A stretch of DNA of 64,000 bases, from contig NZ_CP107785.1 in the NCBI RefSeq assembly GCF_036345915.1, forward strand, positions 6,448,001 through 6,512,000, written 5' to 3'. Of the stretch, positions 23,970-33,581 are shown piece by piece. The translations under genes were made by a program, and so were the position numbers. Within the stretch, counting starts at the first letter, position 1, and every line of letters begins with the position of its first letter. The stretch comes from Nocardia sp. NBC_00565. GTDB taxonomy: Bacteria > Actinomycetota > Actinomycetes > Mycobacteriales > Mycobacteriaceae. The notes beneath the pieces were generated by a model. It searched no databases, had not been told where the DNA came from, and saw only the letters and a list, made by a program, of their open reading frames with translations.

Positions 23970-25747
23970 GACGTGGGCGAATCCCCGGTTCCAATGGGCG
24001 AGGTATACCAGCGCAGCACTATCTAGACAACTATCAGCAAACATTGGCTAGTTCCGGCGGCGACGACGGCTGGCAGGTGAGTGATCCGTGGGCGCAAGGG
24101 GATTCGCCGTTCGACGATTCGCCGTTCGACAACGGTGCTGAGCGCTACGGCGCGGGTCAGCGCTACAGCGGCAGTCACGGCTACCAGAGTTACGGTGACG
24201 ACTACGAATTCGCAGGCGGCGTCGAGGGCGACCGCGACGCAGCCCACCAATACCGCGCCACCGAGAATTACGCCGCGCAGGACGATGTTTGGAGCAGCGG
24301 CGATTTCGGAAGCAACAGCGATGCGTGGGGCACGGCTCCTGGCAGAGCCCGCCGCGCATGGACGACCACCGGCTCCGACAGCACCCACGACACAGCAGGC
24401 GCCGGCCCTGAAGTCGCCCGCGATACCTGGAACCCCGACCCCCAACACAGCGGCAACGCCTGGAACACGGACCCCGAATACACCCGCGACACATGGAACG
24501 CCAACTCCGGATACTCCCGCGACACATGGAACACCGACTCCGACAGCGGGCGCGACACAGCAGGCGCCGGCCCTGAAGTCGCCCGCGACACCTGGAACCC
24601 CGACCCCCAACACAGCGGCAACGCCTGGAACACGGACCCCGAATACACCCGCGACACATGGAACGCCAACTCCGGATACTCCCGCGTCACATGGAACACC
24701 GGCTCTGACAGCGGGCGCGACACAGCAGGCGCCGGCCCTGAAGTTGCCCGCGATACCTGGAACCCCGAGCCCCAAGACAGCGGCAATGCCTGGAACGCGG
24801 ACCCCGAATACACCCGCGAGGCATGGAATACCGATTCCGGATACACCGGCTCCGGATACAGCCGCGACACGTCGAACACCGACACCCGCGACGCACGGAA
24901 CGGCGACCCTGAAAATGCGTACGGCGGGTGGAGCTCTGCGCACGGTGGCGGTGCGGTCGACGGGCGGTCGGCGGTGGAGCGCGTGCAGATTCCCGCCAAG
25001 TCGTCGGATCGTTCGGTTCGAGGTAAGCGGCGGGGCGGGGCGCATCGGCTGCCCGCACCGCCCGGCGCGCTGAAGGGGCGGGCCGCGGTTATCGCGGTCG
25101 CGGCGGGGGCGATCATCGCCGCGGGGCAGAATCTGGCGACGGGCAGTGAAAAGTCGCCGCAGACAGTCGAACTCCAGGCTGTCGGCCAGCAGTCGGCGGC
25201 GGAACCGGTGAGTATCGATCTCCCGGCAGCGCCCGAACTCCTCGATACCGCGACGCCGACCGACCTCGGGCAGTACGGCGACGTGCTGGAGAACGGCAGT
25301 AAGTTCGCCGAGGATCTGGCGGCGGAGGCGGAGGCGAAGTTCCGACCGCTGTTCACCAAGTTCGCCTCGGGCAGTTTCACTTCCGGGTACGGCGAGCGCT
25401 GGGGTGTGCTGCACCCTGGTGTCGACGTCGCCGCGCCGATCGGCACACCGATCTACGCGGTCGAGGACGGCACTGTGATCGACGCGGGGCCCGCGGCCGG
25501 ATTCGGTATGTGGGTGCGGATGCGCGGCGACGACGGCACCATCACCGTGTACGGCCACATCAACACCGCCTTGGTGTCGGTGGGCCAGCACGTCTTGGCG
25601 GGCGACGAGATCGCCACGGTCGGCAATCGCGGCGAATCCACCGGCCCGCACTGCCACTTCGAGGTCTGGCTCAACGGCACCGACCGCATCGACCCCCTCC
25701 CCTGGCTCGCCACCCGAGGCATCAGCCTCGGCCAAGAACGCGACTGA
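23966..25747 (+). CDS. M23 family metallopeptidase, membrane-anchored, copy 2 with repeat tail
   Basis: A 593-aa protein from ATG 23966 (overlapping the upstream ORF stop). The first 365 residues are a disordered cytoplasmic tail that carries three 55-residue repeats (residues ~142-306). One TM helix lies near 371-395. The M23 domain has the zinc ligands His483-Asp487 (HPGVD) and His562/His564 (HCHFEVW). From the TM helix to the end it is clearly a paralogue of the gene before it, ending ISLGQERD against ISLGQQRD. Both should be peptidoglycan hydrolases facing outward. The much longer internal tail suggests a different cytoplasmic partner or spacing role. Confidence 0.9.
   Translation: MRRGRIPGSNGRGIPAQHYLDNYQQTLASSGGDDGWQVSDPWAQGDSPFDDSPFDNGAERYGAGQRYSGSHGYQSYGDDYEFAGGVEGDRDAAHQYRATENYAAQDDVWSSGDFGSNSDAWGTAPGRARRAWTTTGSDSTHDTAGAGPEVARDTWNPDPQHSGNAWNTDPEYTRDTWNANSGYSRDTWNTDSDSGRDTAGAGPEVARDTWNPDPQHSGNAWNTDPEYTRDTWNANSGYSRVTWNTGSDSGRDTAGAGPEVARDTWNPEPQDSGNAWNADPEYTREAWNTDSGYTGSGYSRDTSNTDTRDARNGDPENAYGGWSSAHGGGAVDGRSAVERVQIPAKSSDRSVRGKRRGGAHRLPAPPGALKGRAAVIAVAAGAIIAAGQNLATGSEKSPQTVELQAVGQQSAAEPVSIDLPAAPELLDTATPTDLGQYGDVLENGSKFAEDLAAEAEAKFRPLFTKFASGSFTSGYGERWGVLHPGVDVAAPIGTPIYAVEDGTVIDAGPAAGFGMWVRMRGDDGTITVYGHINTALVSVGQHVLAGDEIATVGNRGESTGPHCHFEVWLNGTDRIDPLPWLATRGISLGQERD
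24389..24883 (+). repeat. Three tandem 165-bp coding repeats
   Basis: Copies begin at 24389, 24554 and 24719, exactly 165 bp apart, and encode a 55-residue unit starting DTAGAGPEVARDTWN. The first two copies are almost identical at DNA level; the third is diverged. Within each unit there are 11-residue sub-repeats, each starting with WN (WNPDPQ, WNTDPE, WNANSG, WNTDSD). The period is a multiple of three, so the frame is kept. Confidence 0.95.
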
Positions 25748-26091
25748 AACTCCTACACACCCGCCCGTAGAACCCACAACAAAGCGGCCGAGGGCAATCC
25801 AATGCCGGACCCGAGCCGTGACTACCGTCTGCTTGCTCCGCCGGTCGCGGGCCACAGGTACCAGTAGGCCGCTGTCGGCCCGGGCCGGGTACCAGCGGTG
25901 AGCATGCCATCGCGGCTAGTCATTTGGCGGTTCACAGGCCGCCGTCGAACTCCGATTCGACTCGCCTTGACAGGAGCGGGGCGCCGGGTGGCAGCCGCGC
26001 AGCCTCAACGGATCGGGCGGCGGACCAGCAGCGACCGATCCGCAGCGACCCTGCCCTCGGCCGCACCGGTCGCCGCGCCACCTCCACGGTC
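25748..26091. other. Gene-free region after the second M23 gene
   Basis: I see no credible gene. Two small hairpins stand side by side: GGCGG-N8-CCGCC (about 25927-25944) and GTCGAA-N6-TTCGAC (25944-25961). The codon pattern of the overlapping frames is not protein-like. Confidence 0.45.
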
Positions 26092-26241
26092 CTAGGCGAA
26101 GCCGGTTTCACGTTCCGCTACCCGGCCCTCGATGACGCCCTGACCGATCTGCTGCCGCATCGACCAGAAGCTCCGCGCCCGCGCTCGGCGCACCAACCAC
26201 GATGCCACTTCCGAGGTGCTCCACAGGGTGGCTTTCACCAT
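26092..26241 (-). CDS. Possible 49-aa small protein
   Basis: A frame from ATG 26241 to TAG with GGAGG 9 nt upstream. The predicted product (MVKATLWSTSEVASWLVRRA...) has a helical, natural-looking composition with Trp and Arg. It lies between a long gap and the end of the membrane gene at 26295. It may be a small gene or the remnant of a longer one. I cannot name a family. Confidence 0.3.
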   Translation of the reverse strand: MVKATLWSTSEVASWLVRRARARSFWSMRQQIGQGVIEGRVAERETGFA

Positions 26242-26294
26242 GCCCAATCGCCTCCAGGGCGAGTTCACGCACGGACCGGGTCGGGAAGGCGGGG

Positions 26295-26729
26295 TTAGGG
26301 TGCGGCGGCGATTGCGAGTCCGATGAGGGTTGCGGCCTTTGCTGTCTCGAGGCCGATGTACCAGAAGTGGGCGTGGGAGCGTGGGAGGTCGGCGCCTGCG
26401 AGTACTCGGTTGGAACGGCGGGTCAGCAGTGGTCGGATCACGAGGAGTTGTCCGGCGAGAATTGCGACGGCGACGCCCAGCCAGGTGGCGGGCGCGGGGC
26501 CGGGCGCGACTATCAGGGTGGCCACGATCAGTAGGGCGGCGATGCCGATCTCCGCGCTGTTCAACGCCCGGAATACCAGCCGGCCGATGCCGATGCCGAG
26601 CGGCACGGTGATGCCCGGTGCCCGGAATTTCAGTGGCGCTTCCAGGAACGAGATGGCCAGCACCATGCCCAGCCACAGCATCGGGAGGAACCACAGTAGG
26701 TGTTGCGCGACGGACGCCATGCCGCGCAC
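26295..26729 (-). CDS. Four-helix integral membrane protein
   Basis: A 144-aa protein (or 141 aa from the second Met). Helix 1 includes LLWFLPMLWLGMVLAISFLE, and the loop after it reads EAPLKFRAPGITVPLGIGIG, a pattern I recall from conserved small membrane proteins in many bacteria. Two central helices and a last helix (FWYIGLETAKAATLIGLAIA) follow. Function is unknown. It lies 48 nt downstream of pcrA on the same strand, so it may be transcribed with it. Confidence 0.78.
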   Translation of the reverse strand: MRGMASVAQHLLWFLPMLWLGMVLAISFLEAPLKFRAPGITVPLGIGIGRLVFRALNSAEIGIAALLIVATLIVAPGPAPATWLGVAVAILAGQLLVIRPLLTRRSNRVLAGADLPRSHAHFWYIGLETAKAATLIGLAIAAAP

Positions 26730-26777
26730 GCTACCGACGACTGTGGTCGTAGATCAGTGCCATAGGCCCCTACCCGG

Positions 26778-29420
26778 TCAGAGTTTGACCAGGGTGCGGC
26801 TGTACTGCGGGATGAGGCGAATCTTGCCCGCGGTGCCGAAATCGATGGTGACGGTCGCCAGCGGACCGAAGCCCTCGGCGGCGATGACCCGGCCGACGCC
26901 GTATTTGTCGTCGTTGACCCGGTCGCCGACGGCCAGGACGAGGCCGACATTGTTGCGGCCCGCGGCGGCACCGGGGGCGGGACGGCGGGGGCCGCGATCG
27001 CGCAGTCCGGGGCGCGGTTCGGACCAGCCGTCGCGGGTCCAGTCGTGTTCCACGCCGTCGTCGTCGCCGCGGCGGCGGATGCTGCGGGTCAGTGGCGAAC
27101 CCTTCGGTTCCAGCCGCTTCCAGTCGATGAGGTGGGCCGGAATCTCTTGCAGGAATCGGGATTCCGGGTTCGAGACGGGCTGCCCCCAGCCGGAGCGGAC
27201 CACCGCGCGGCTGACGTAGAGCCGTTGCCTGGCCCGGGTGATGCCGACGTAGGCGAGGCGACGTTCCTCGGCCAGTTCGGTCGGATCGCCGAGCGCCCGC
27301 ATATGCGGGAACTGCCCGTCCTCCCAGCCGGTGACGAAGACGACCGGGAACTCCAGCCCCTTAGCGGTGTGCAAGGTCATCATCGTGACCACGCCAGTTC
27401 CCTCATCGGGCAGTTGGTCGCTATCGGCCACCAGCGAGACCCGCTCCAGGAAGGCGGCCAGCGAACCCGGATCGGGTTCGCCCTCGGCCACCTCGGGCAC
27501 CAGGCCCTCCTGCCGGGCCGCCTCCGCATTGTTGTAGGCCTCGGAGCTGAATTCCCGTGCGACGCTGACCAGTTCGTTCAGGTTATCGAGTCGCGCGCCG
27601 TCCTGCGGATCGTCGGAGCCCGCCAACTCAGCGCGGTAACCGGTCCGGTCGAGTACCGCATCGACCATATTGCCGAGGTCGGGGAAGTCCTGATCGGCCT
27701 GCGCACCGGCGGCCCTGACCTCGTCGAGCAGATCGAGGAACCCGGCGATCGCGCGCTGCGCACGGGTATTCAGCAGTGCCACTTTGCCGTCCGCGGCATC
27801 GCGCAGCGCCTCGGCGAAACCCTTACCGCGCTGTTCGGCGTGCACCGCAACACAGGCCTCGGCCCGGTCGCCGATGCCGCGACGCGGGGTGTTGAGAATG
27901 CGACGCAGGCTCACCGTGTCGTTCGGATTGTCGAGCACGCGCAGGTACGCGACGATATCGCGCACCTCCTTGCGCTCGTAGAAGCGCACGCCGCCGACGA
28001 CCTTGTAGGGCAGGCCCATTCGGATGAAGATTTCTTCCAGCGCGCGGGAGTTGTTGTTGGTGCGGTAGAAGACCGCGACGTCGCTGTAGTTGGCATCGCC
28101 CGCGTCCACCAGCCGGTCGATCTCGCGCGCGACGAACGAGGCCTCGTCGTGCTCGTTGTCGGCGACGTAGCCGGTGATCAGATCACCTTCACCGGAATCG
28201 GTCCACAGGCGCTTGTCGCGGCGGTTCTCATTGCGCGAGATCACCGCGTTCGCGGCCGAGAGGATGTGCTGAGTGGAGCGGTAGTTCTGTTCCAGCAGAA
28301 TGGTTTCGGCATCCGGGAAGTCGCGTTCGAATTCCTCGATATTGCGGATGGTCGCACCACGGAAGGCGTAGATGGACTGGTCCGCGTCACCGACCACGCA
28401 CAGCTCACTCGGCGGCACCGCGTCCGCGTTGGCCTCGGCGGCGGTGTGGTGGCCGACCAGCTCGCGGATCAGGATGTACTGGGCGTGGTTGGTGTCCTGG
28501 TACTCATCGACCAGCACATGCCGGAACCGGCGCCGGTAGTACTCGGCGACCTGCGGATGCTGTTGCAGCAGCGCAACCGTCTCGCCGATCAGATCGTCGA
28601 AGTCGAGCGCGTTCGCCGAACGCAATCGGCGCTGATATTCGGTATATACGCGGGCCACTAGTCCGGGCAGTTCGGTGTCGTCGGTTTCGGCCTCGGCGGT
28701 GGCCTGTTCCGGACCGATGAGCTCGTTCTTCAAATTCGAGATGGCGGTGGCCAGCAATCGCGCCGAATATTTCTTGACATCGATATCGAAGTCGCGGCTG
28801 ATCATCGTGAGCAATCGCCGGGAATCGTCGGCGTCGTAGATGGAGAAATTGGAATTCAGGCCCGGTAGCAACGCGGCCTGCATGCGCAGGATGCGGACGC
28901 AGCTGGAGTGGAAGGTCGAGACCCACATGTTGTTCGCACGCGGGCCGACCAGGCCGATCACCCGCTCGCGCATTTCGGCGGCGGCCTTGTTGGTGAAGGT
29001 GATGGCCAGGACCTGGCCCGGGGTCACGCCGCGGGCGGCCAGCAAATAGGCGATACGCCGCGTCAGCACCGCGGTCTTACCCGAACCCGCGCCCGCGACG
29101 ATCAGCAGCGGCGCTCCGGTGTGCACGACCGCGGCGCGCTGCTGCGGGTTGAGGCCATCGAGCAGTCGCTCGGCCTCCTCCGCGCGGCGCTGCTCACGTT
29201 CGGCGCGGCGCTTTTCTTGTTCGACACGATGTTTGTCCTGTTCGACACGCCGCTGCGGATCATCGACGGCCAGTTCCGGCACACCCTCCGAACCGGACAG
29301 CATTGGCACGACAGACTCCCCCATCTCCTCGGTGCGAGCAGCGTCGACCTGCGGTTTCTGGGCTGAGTCCTGGTGCCGAGTCCGCCCGGCCTGCGTCTTG
29401 GGAGCCACCGTGATGTCCAT
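26778..29420 (-). CDS. pcrA: ATP-dependent DNA helicase PcrA / UvrD1
   Basis: An 880-aa superfamily 1A 3'-5' helicase used in nucleotide excision repair and replication fork clearance. Visible motifs, in order, are the Q motif LNPQQRAAV, Walker A AGAGSGKT, TFTNKAAAEMRERV, Walker B VDEYQDTN, GDADQSIYAFRGA, LEQNYRST, and VTMMTLHTAKGLEF / VGITRARQRLYVSR near the end. The C-terminus (GDRVNDDKYGVGRVIAAEGF) is the Tudor-like RNA polymerase-binding domain. The first ~85 residues are an extra charged Glu/Arg/Gln-rich segment with repeated VEQEKRRAEREQRR, probably a coiled coil. The chorismate mutase and Pgi genes follow as in mycobacteria. Confidence 0.97.
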   Translation of the reverse strand: MDITVAPKTQAGRTRHQDSAQKPQVDAARTEEMGESVVPMLSGSEGVPELAVDDPQRRVEQDKHRVEQEKRRAEREQRRAEEAERLLDGLNPQQRAAVVHTGAPLLIVAGAGSGKTAVLTRRIAYLLAARGVTPGQVLAITFTNKAAAEMRERVIGLVGPRANNMWVSTFHSSCVRILRMQAALLPGLNSNFSIYDADDSRRLLTMISRDFDIDVKKYSARLLATAISNLKNELIGPEQATAEAETDDTELPGLVARVYTEYQRRLRSANALDFDDLIGETVALLQQHPQVAEYYRRRFRHVLVDEYQDTNHAQYILIRELVGHHTAAEANADAVPPSELCVVGDADQSIYAFRGATIRNIEEFERDFPDAETILLEQNYRSTQHILSAANAVISRNENRRDKRLWTDSGEGDLITGYVADNEHDEASFVAREIDRLVDAGDANYSDVAVFYRTNNNSRALEEIFIRMGLPYKVVGGVRFYERKEVRDIVAYLRVLDNPNDTVSLRRILNTPRRGIGDRAEACVAVHAEQRGKGFAEALRDAADGKVALLNTRAQRAIAGFLDLLDEVRAAGAQADQDFPDLGNMVDAVLDRTGYRAELAGSDDPQDGARLDNLNELVSVAREFSSEAYNNAEAARQEGLVPEVAEGEPDPGSLAAFLERVSLVADSDQLPDEGTGVVTMMTLHTAKGLEFPVVFVTGWEDGQFPHMRALGDPTELAEERRLAYVGITRARQRLYVSRAVVRSGWGQPVSNPESRFLQEIPAHLIDWKRLEPKGSPLTRSIRRRGDDDGVEHDWTRDGWSEPRPGLRDRGPRRPAPGAAAGRNNVGLVLAVGDRVNDDKYGVGRVIAAEGFGPLATVTIDFGTAGKIRLIPQYSRTLVKL

Positions 29421-29808
29421 CGTCCATCCACGCTACCGGCGGGCACCGACAGAGATGAAGTCCCGGTCGACGTCGGTGTCCATTCGACGGCCCGCCGGCG
29501 AACGGCCGATGAACTGCCCCCGGTCGTCTGGGACGCGCAACATGCATACCTTCTCAGGAGATTCACAAAATGAAGCGTTTTGCATAGGTTCGGACCCGTG
29601 GCACACTGGCCACATGACCAGCGCGACCGCGAAGCATCCGATTCGGCTAACGGCCGGATATCGTGATCGCGGACTTTGTACTTGAGCGCGCCAGCTGGGG
29701 GGAAGATTGCAAGACCCCACCAGATTTGTGTTTTGCACGGTGAAAGAACCGATCGGTAACGAGCTCGGCTCACCAGCCGATCCATGTTCTGACACGAGGA
29801 GATGAATG
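29421..29808. other. Divergent intergenic region, pcrA and chorismate mutase
   Basis: No gene is seen. It must hold the promoters of pcrA (minus strand) and of the chorismate mutase gene (plus strand). AAAA-TGAAGCG-TTTT (29568-29582) is the only local symmetry of note. A run of GAGGAG at 29796-29801 is the ribosome binding site of the chorismate mutase. Confidence 0.45.
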
Positions 29809-30102
29809 ATGAGCACCCCTGCCACGACGACCGGGTCCGATTCGGCTCTGCCCCACACCGAGGCCGAGATCGACAAGCTCCGCAAGGAGATCGACCAGCT
29901 CGACGCGGAAATCCTCGCCGCCATCAAGCGTCGCACCGAGATCTCCCGGATCATCGGCCGCACGCGGATGGCCTCCGGCGGCCCCCGCCTCGTACACAGT
30001 CGTGAGATGAAGGTGCTCGAGCGCTTCAGCGAACTCGGCCAGGAGGGTCACACCCTCGCCATGCTGCTGCTGCGCCTCGGCCGCGGCCGACTCGGCCACT
30101 GA
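29809..30102 (+). CDS. Chorismate mutase, AroQ class (Rv0948c-like)
   Basis: A 97-aa intracellular enzyme that converts chorismate to prephenate for Phe and Tyr. ATG 29809 is chosen because GAGGAG ends 7 nt before it; ATG 29806 is possible. The helical AroQ core shows the residues expected for the active site (IDQLDAEILAAIKRRTEISRIIGRTR, then REMKVLERFSELGQEGHTLAMLLLRLGRGRLGH). It is short and has no signal peptide. As in M. tuberculosis, enzymes of this type have low activity alone and are activated by DAHP synthase through the C-terminal LGRGRLGH tail. The DAHP synthase gene is not in the window. Confidence 0.93.
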   Translation: MSTPATTTGSDSALPHTEAEIDKLRKEIDQLDAEILAAIKRRTEISRIIGRTRMASGGPRLVHSREMKVLERFSELGQEGHTLAMLLLRLGRGRLGH

Positions 30103-30170
30103 CCGTCCCCGGCCGCCACTAGCGGCCCACCAGACCACGCGGCGATCGCGAGACCGTCGCCTTCCCCAGG

Positions 30171-30207
30171 CCGCCCCGGGTGTTCACACCCCCGGGGCGG
30201 TCGTTTT
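30171..30207 (+). terminator. Rho-independent terminator after chorismate mutase
   Basis: A 10-bp GC stem (CCGCCCCGGG 30171-30180; CCCGGGGCGG 30191-30200) is followed by TCGTTTT. The T-run orients it with the plus strand. It also lies just before the convergent end of gabD at 30221. Confidence 0.9.
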
Positions 30208-30220
30208 CATGCCTGGGCGC

Positions 30221-31675
30221 TCAGGTCAGGGCGATGTACTTGGTGGACAGATACTCTTCGATGCCCTCGATACCGCCTTCGCGGCCGAAGCCGGAGGCCT
30301 TGACGCCGCCGAAAGGGGCTGCGGGGTCGGAGATTACGCCGCGGTTGATGCCGACCATGCCCGATTCGAGGCCCTCGGCGATGCGCAGGGCGCGGTCGAG
30401 GTCGCGGGTGTAGACGTAGCTGACCAGGCCGAATTCGGTGTTGTTCGCGGCCGCCAGGCCCTCGTCCTCGGTCTCGAAGCCGACGATCGGGGCCACGGGG
30501 CCGAAGACCTCTTCGCGCAGGATGCGGGCCTGGGGCGGGACGTCGCTGAGGATGGTCGCGGGGTAGAACCAGCCGGGGCCGCCCGGGGCCTTGCCACCGA
30601 GGCGGACCTGTGCGCCGACCGATACCGCGTCGTCGACCAGTGCGCTGACCGTATCGAGTTGCTCCTCGTTGATGAGCGGGCCGAGCGTGGTGTTCGGGTC
30701 GGTGCCGGGTCCGAGGGTGACCGTGCTCGACATCGCCTCGACGAGTTTGCTGGTGAACTCCGCCAGCACGCCGTTCTGCACGTGGAAGCGGTTGGCCGCG
30801 GTGCACGCCTCGCCGCCGTTGCGCAGCTTGGCCAGCATCGCGCCCTGTACGGCGGCGTCGATATCGGCATCGTCGAACACCACGAACGGCGCGTTGCCGC
30901 CGAGTTCCATCGAGGTGCGCAGCAGTCCGTTCGCGGACTTCTCGACCAGCTTCTTGCCGACTTCGGTGGATCCGGTGAAGGTGAGCTTGCGCAGCCGTGG
31001 ATCGTCGAGCAGCGGCTGCGTCACGGCACTGGAACGGCTCGTGGTGACCACCGACAGCACGCCGTCCGGCAGCCCCGCTTCGCTGCACAGCTTCGCCAGC
31101 GCCAGCATGGTCAGTGGCGTAGCCGAGGCTGGCTTGACGATCATCGTGCAGCCCGCGGCCAGCGCGGGTCCGATCTTGCGGGTCCCCATGGCCAGCGGGA
31201 AGTTCCACGGTGTGATGGCCAGACACGGCCCGACCGGCTGCTTGTGCACCATGATCCGCCCGGTTCCGGACGGCGCGTGCAGGTAGCGCCCGTGCACCCG
31301 GACCGCTTCCTCGCTGAACCAGCGGAAGAATTCGGCGCCGTAGCGCACCTCGTTGCGGCTCTCCGGCAGCGCCTTACCCATTTCCAGGGTCATCAGCAGT
31401 GCGAACTCCTCGGCACGCGCGGTCAGCTGCTCGAAGACCGTGCGCAGGATCTCGCCCCGCTCGCGCGCGGGCGCCGCGGCCCACTCGGCCTGGACGGCGA
31501 CGGCCGCGTCGAGCGCGCGTACCGCGTCTTCCGGCGTGGCGTCGGCGACCTGGGTCAGCACCTGGCCGTCGGCCGGATTGTGCACCGCGAAGGTGCCGCC
31601 CCCGGTGGCGTCGACGGGACCGCCGATCCACAGCTGCGTAGGTACGGATTGGAGTACTTCACGTTCGGACACCAT
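30221..31675 (-). CDS. gabD: NAD(P)-dependent succinate-semialdehyde dehydrogenase
   Basis: A 484-aa aldehyde dehydrogenase. Visible motifs are ITPWNFPLAMGTRKIGPALA (cofactor binding), FTGSTEVGKKL, the general-base Glu in MELGGNAPFVVF and the nucleophilic Cys in NGGEACTAANRF, with KASGFGREGGIEGIEEY near the end. Length and signatures fit the GabD group, which oxidises succinic semialdehyde to succinate in GABA breakdown and the TCA bypass of actinobacteria. The proximity of sucCD is compatible with that role, but no GABA transaminase is nearby, so the substrate is inferred. It is divergent from pgi. Confidence 0.88.
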   Translation of the reverse strand: MVSEREVLQSVPTQLWIGGPVDATGGGTFAVHNPADGQVLTQVADATPEDAVRALDAAVAVQAEWAAAPARERGEILRTVFEQLTARAEEFALLMTLEMGKALPESRNEVRYGAEFFRWFSEEAVRVHGRYLHAPSGTGRIMVHKQPVGPCLAITPWNFPLAMGTRKIGPALAAGCTMIVKPASATPLTMLALAKLCSEAGLPDGVLSVVTTSRSSAVTQPLLDDPRLRKLTFTGSTEVGKKLVEKSANGLLRTSMELGGNAPFVVFDDADIDAAVQGAMLAKLRNGGEACTAANRFHVQNGVLAEFTSKLVEAMSSTVTLGPGTDPNTTLGPLINEEQLDTVSALVDDAVSVGAQVRLGGKAPGGPGWFYPATILSDVPPQARILREEVFGPVAPIVGFETEDEGLAAANNTEFGLVSYVYTRDLDRALRIAEGLESGMVGINRGVISDPAAPFGGVKASGFGREGGIEGIEEYLSTKYIALT

Positions 31676-31803
31676 GAACCACAGCCTAGGCCGCGACGCC
31701 CTCGACTCGGCAGTGCGAAATTCGGTGGCCAGTAGGGCAATTTCGGCGAAAGTTTGCGGTCCTCCGCTGCACAGCCGATGGAGTGCTTGTAACCTCGGCG
31801 AAC

Positions 31804-33444
31804 GTGAGCAGCGACATCACCGCATCGGCGGCCTGGCGGAAACTGCAGGAGCACCACACCGCCATCGCCGGACGCCACCTGCGCGAATTCTTCGCCGAGG
31901 ATCCCGACCGCGGCCGGGAGCTGATCATCGGGGTCGCGGATCTGCACATCGACTACAGCAAGCACCGCGTCACGCGAGAAACCCTGCATCTGCTGGTTGA
32001 ATTGGCGCACGAGGCCGGAGTCGCCGAGCGGCGCGACGCGATGTTCGGCGGCGAGCACATCAATACCTCCGAGGACCGTGCGGTCGAACATGTCGCGTTG
32101 CGGCTGCCCGAGGGCGAGTCGCTCACCGTGGACGGTGCCGACGCGGGCGCGCAGGTGCACGAGGTGTTGCGGCGCATGGGTGAGTTCACCGACGCGGTGC
32201 GTTCCGGCGCGTGGCGCGGTGCGACTGGTGAACGCATCGCCACCGTGGTGAATATCGGCATCGGCGGCTCGGATCTGGGCCCGGACATGGTGCACCGGGC
32301 ATTGCGGCACTACGCCGATGCCGGGATCGGCGCCCGATTCGTCTCCAATGTCGATCCGGCCGATCTGGTCGCGAAACTCGACGGACTCGACCCCGCCACA
32401 ACGCTGTTCATCATTGCCTCCAAGACCTTCTCGACGCTGGAGACGCTGACCAACGCGACCGCCGCCCGGCGGTGGCTGGTCGCCGCGCTCGGCGAGGACG
32501 CGGTCGCCAAGCATTTCGTCGCCGTCTCGACCAACGCCGAACGTGTCGCGGAATTCGGGATCGATACCGCGAACATGTTCGGCTTCTGGGATTGGGTCGG
32601 CGGACGCTACTCGGTGGATTCGGCCATCGGGCTCTCGGTGATGGCGACCGTCGGCAAGGAGCGCTTCGCCGAGTTCCTGGCCGGAATGCACGCCGTCGAC
32701 CGGCATTTCGCGACCGCGCCGCTGGCGGCGAACGCGCCGGTGCTGCTCGGCTTGCTCGGGGTCTGGTACTCGAACTTCTTCGGCGCGCAGGCGCGTGCGG
32801 TGCTGCCCTATTCGAACGATCTGGCGCGCTTCCCGGCCTACCTGCAGCAGCTGACGATGGAGTCGAACGGTAAGTCGGTGCGCGCCGACGGCACGCCCGT
32901 GACCACCTCCACCGGCGAAATCTTCTGGGGCGAACCGGGAACCAATGGCCAGCACGCCTTCTACCAACTGCTGCACCAGGGCACCCGGTTGATCCCCGCC
33001 GATTTCCTCGGCTTCGCCCGTCCCACCGACGATCTGCCCACCCGCGACGGCACCGGCAGCATGCACGACATCCTGATGAGCAACCTGTTCGCGCAGACCA
33101 AGGTGCTCGCCTTCGGCAAGACGGCCGAGGAGATCACCGCCGAGGGCACCGACCCGAAGGTGGTGCCGCACAAGGTGATGCCCGGCAATCGACCCAGCAC
33201 GACGATCCTGGCCCCACAGCTCACCCCGTCGGTCGTCGGGCAGCTGATCGCGCTTTACGAACACCAGGTCTTCGTCGAGGGCACGATCTGGGGTATCGAC
33301 AGTTTCGACCAGTGGGGTGTCGAGCTCGGCAAGCAGCAGGCGCTCGCGCTGGCGCCGCTGCTCACCTCCGCGGAAGAGCCGCAGTCGCAAGGAGATTCGT
33401 CGACCGACGCCCTGATCGGCTGGTACCGCGACCACCGCCACTAG
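31804..33444 (+). CDS. pgi: Glucose-6-phosphate isomerase
   Basis: A 546-aa enzyme from GTG 31804 that interconverts glucose 6-phosphate and fructose 6-phosphate in the cytosol. Signatures are [16 protein letters not shown] and [13 protein letters not shown] (sugar phosphate site), [15 protein letters not shown], the catalytic Glu in MESNGKS, the active His in [15 protein letters not shown] and QWGVELGK near the end. A GTG 21 nt further upstream is also in frame, but homology begins at [10 protein letters not shown]. It is divergent from gabD, 128 bp apart. Confidence 0.97.
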   Translation: MSSDITASAAWRKLQEHHTAIAGRHLREFFAEDPDRGRELIIGVADLHIDYSKHRVTRETLHLLVELAHEAGVAERRDAMFGGEHINTSEDRAVEHVALRLPEGESLTVDGADAGAQVHEVLRRMGEFTDAVRSGAWRGATGERIATVVNIGIGGSDLGPDMVHRALRHYADAGIGARFVSNVDPADLVAKLDGLDPATTLFIIASKTFSTLETLTNATAARRWLVAALGEDAVAKHFVAVSTNAERVAEFGIDTANMFGFWDWVGGRYSVDSAIGLSVMATVGKERFAEFLAGMHAVDRHFATAPLAANAPVLLGLLGVWYSNFFGAQARAVLPYSNDLARFPAYLQQLTMESNGKSVRADGTPVTTSTGEIFWGEPGTNGQHAFYQLLHQGTRLIPADFLGFARPTDDLPTRDGTGSMHDILMSNLFAQTKVLAFGKTAEEITAEGTDPKVVPHKVMPGNRPSTTILAPQLTPSVVGQLIALYEHQVFVEGTIWGIDSFDQWGVELGKQQALALAPLLTSAEEPQSQGDSSTDALIGWYRDHRH

Positions 33445-33581
33445 TCGAACGGCGGTTTGTCACAGATCGAAGGCCACCTGGACCATGGTGACGATTCCGG
33501 CCGCTTGGCCGACCGCGGTTGGATGGCGTCATCTGTCCATGATCGCCCGGCCGCGGTGTCCGGCGATACTCGCCGAGGCGC

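Noticed and set aside
24389..24883. CRISPR array
   Set aside because: The repeat unit is 165 bp, contiguous and coding, with no spacers.
24023..25855. 610-codon minus-strand frame opposite the second M23 gene
   Set aside because: Its repeats (RVAAVLG-type) are the antisense of the 165-bp coding repeats. The M23 domain on the plus strand is certain.
25927..25961. tRNA-like ending with GGTTCACAG and GTCGAACTCCGATTCGAC
   Set aside because: No acceptor stem, no anticodon arm in the correct place, and the T-loop consensus is not met.
27045..28661. 538-codon plus-strand frame opposite pcrA
   Set aside because: Shadow of the helicase gene; no recognisable motif.
31555..33441. 628-codon minus-strand frame opposite pgi
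   Set aside because: Shadow of pgi; pgi has all catalytic motifs.
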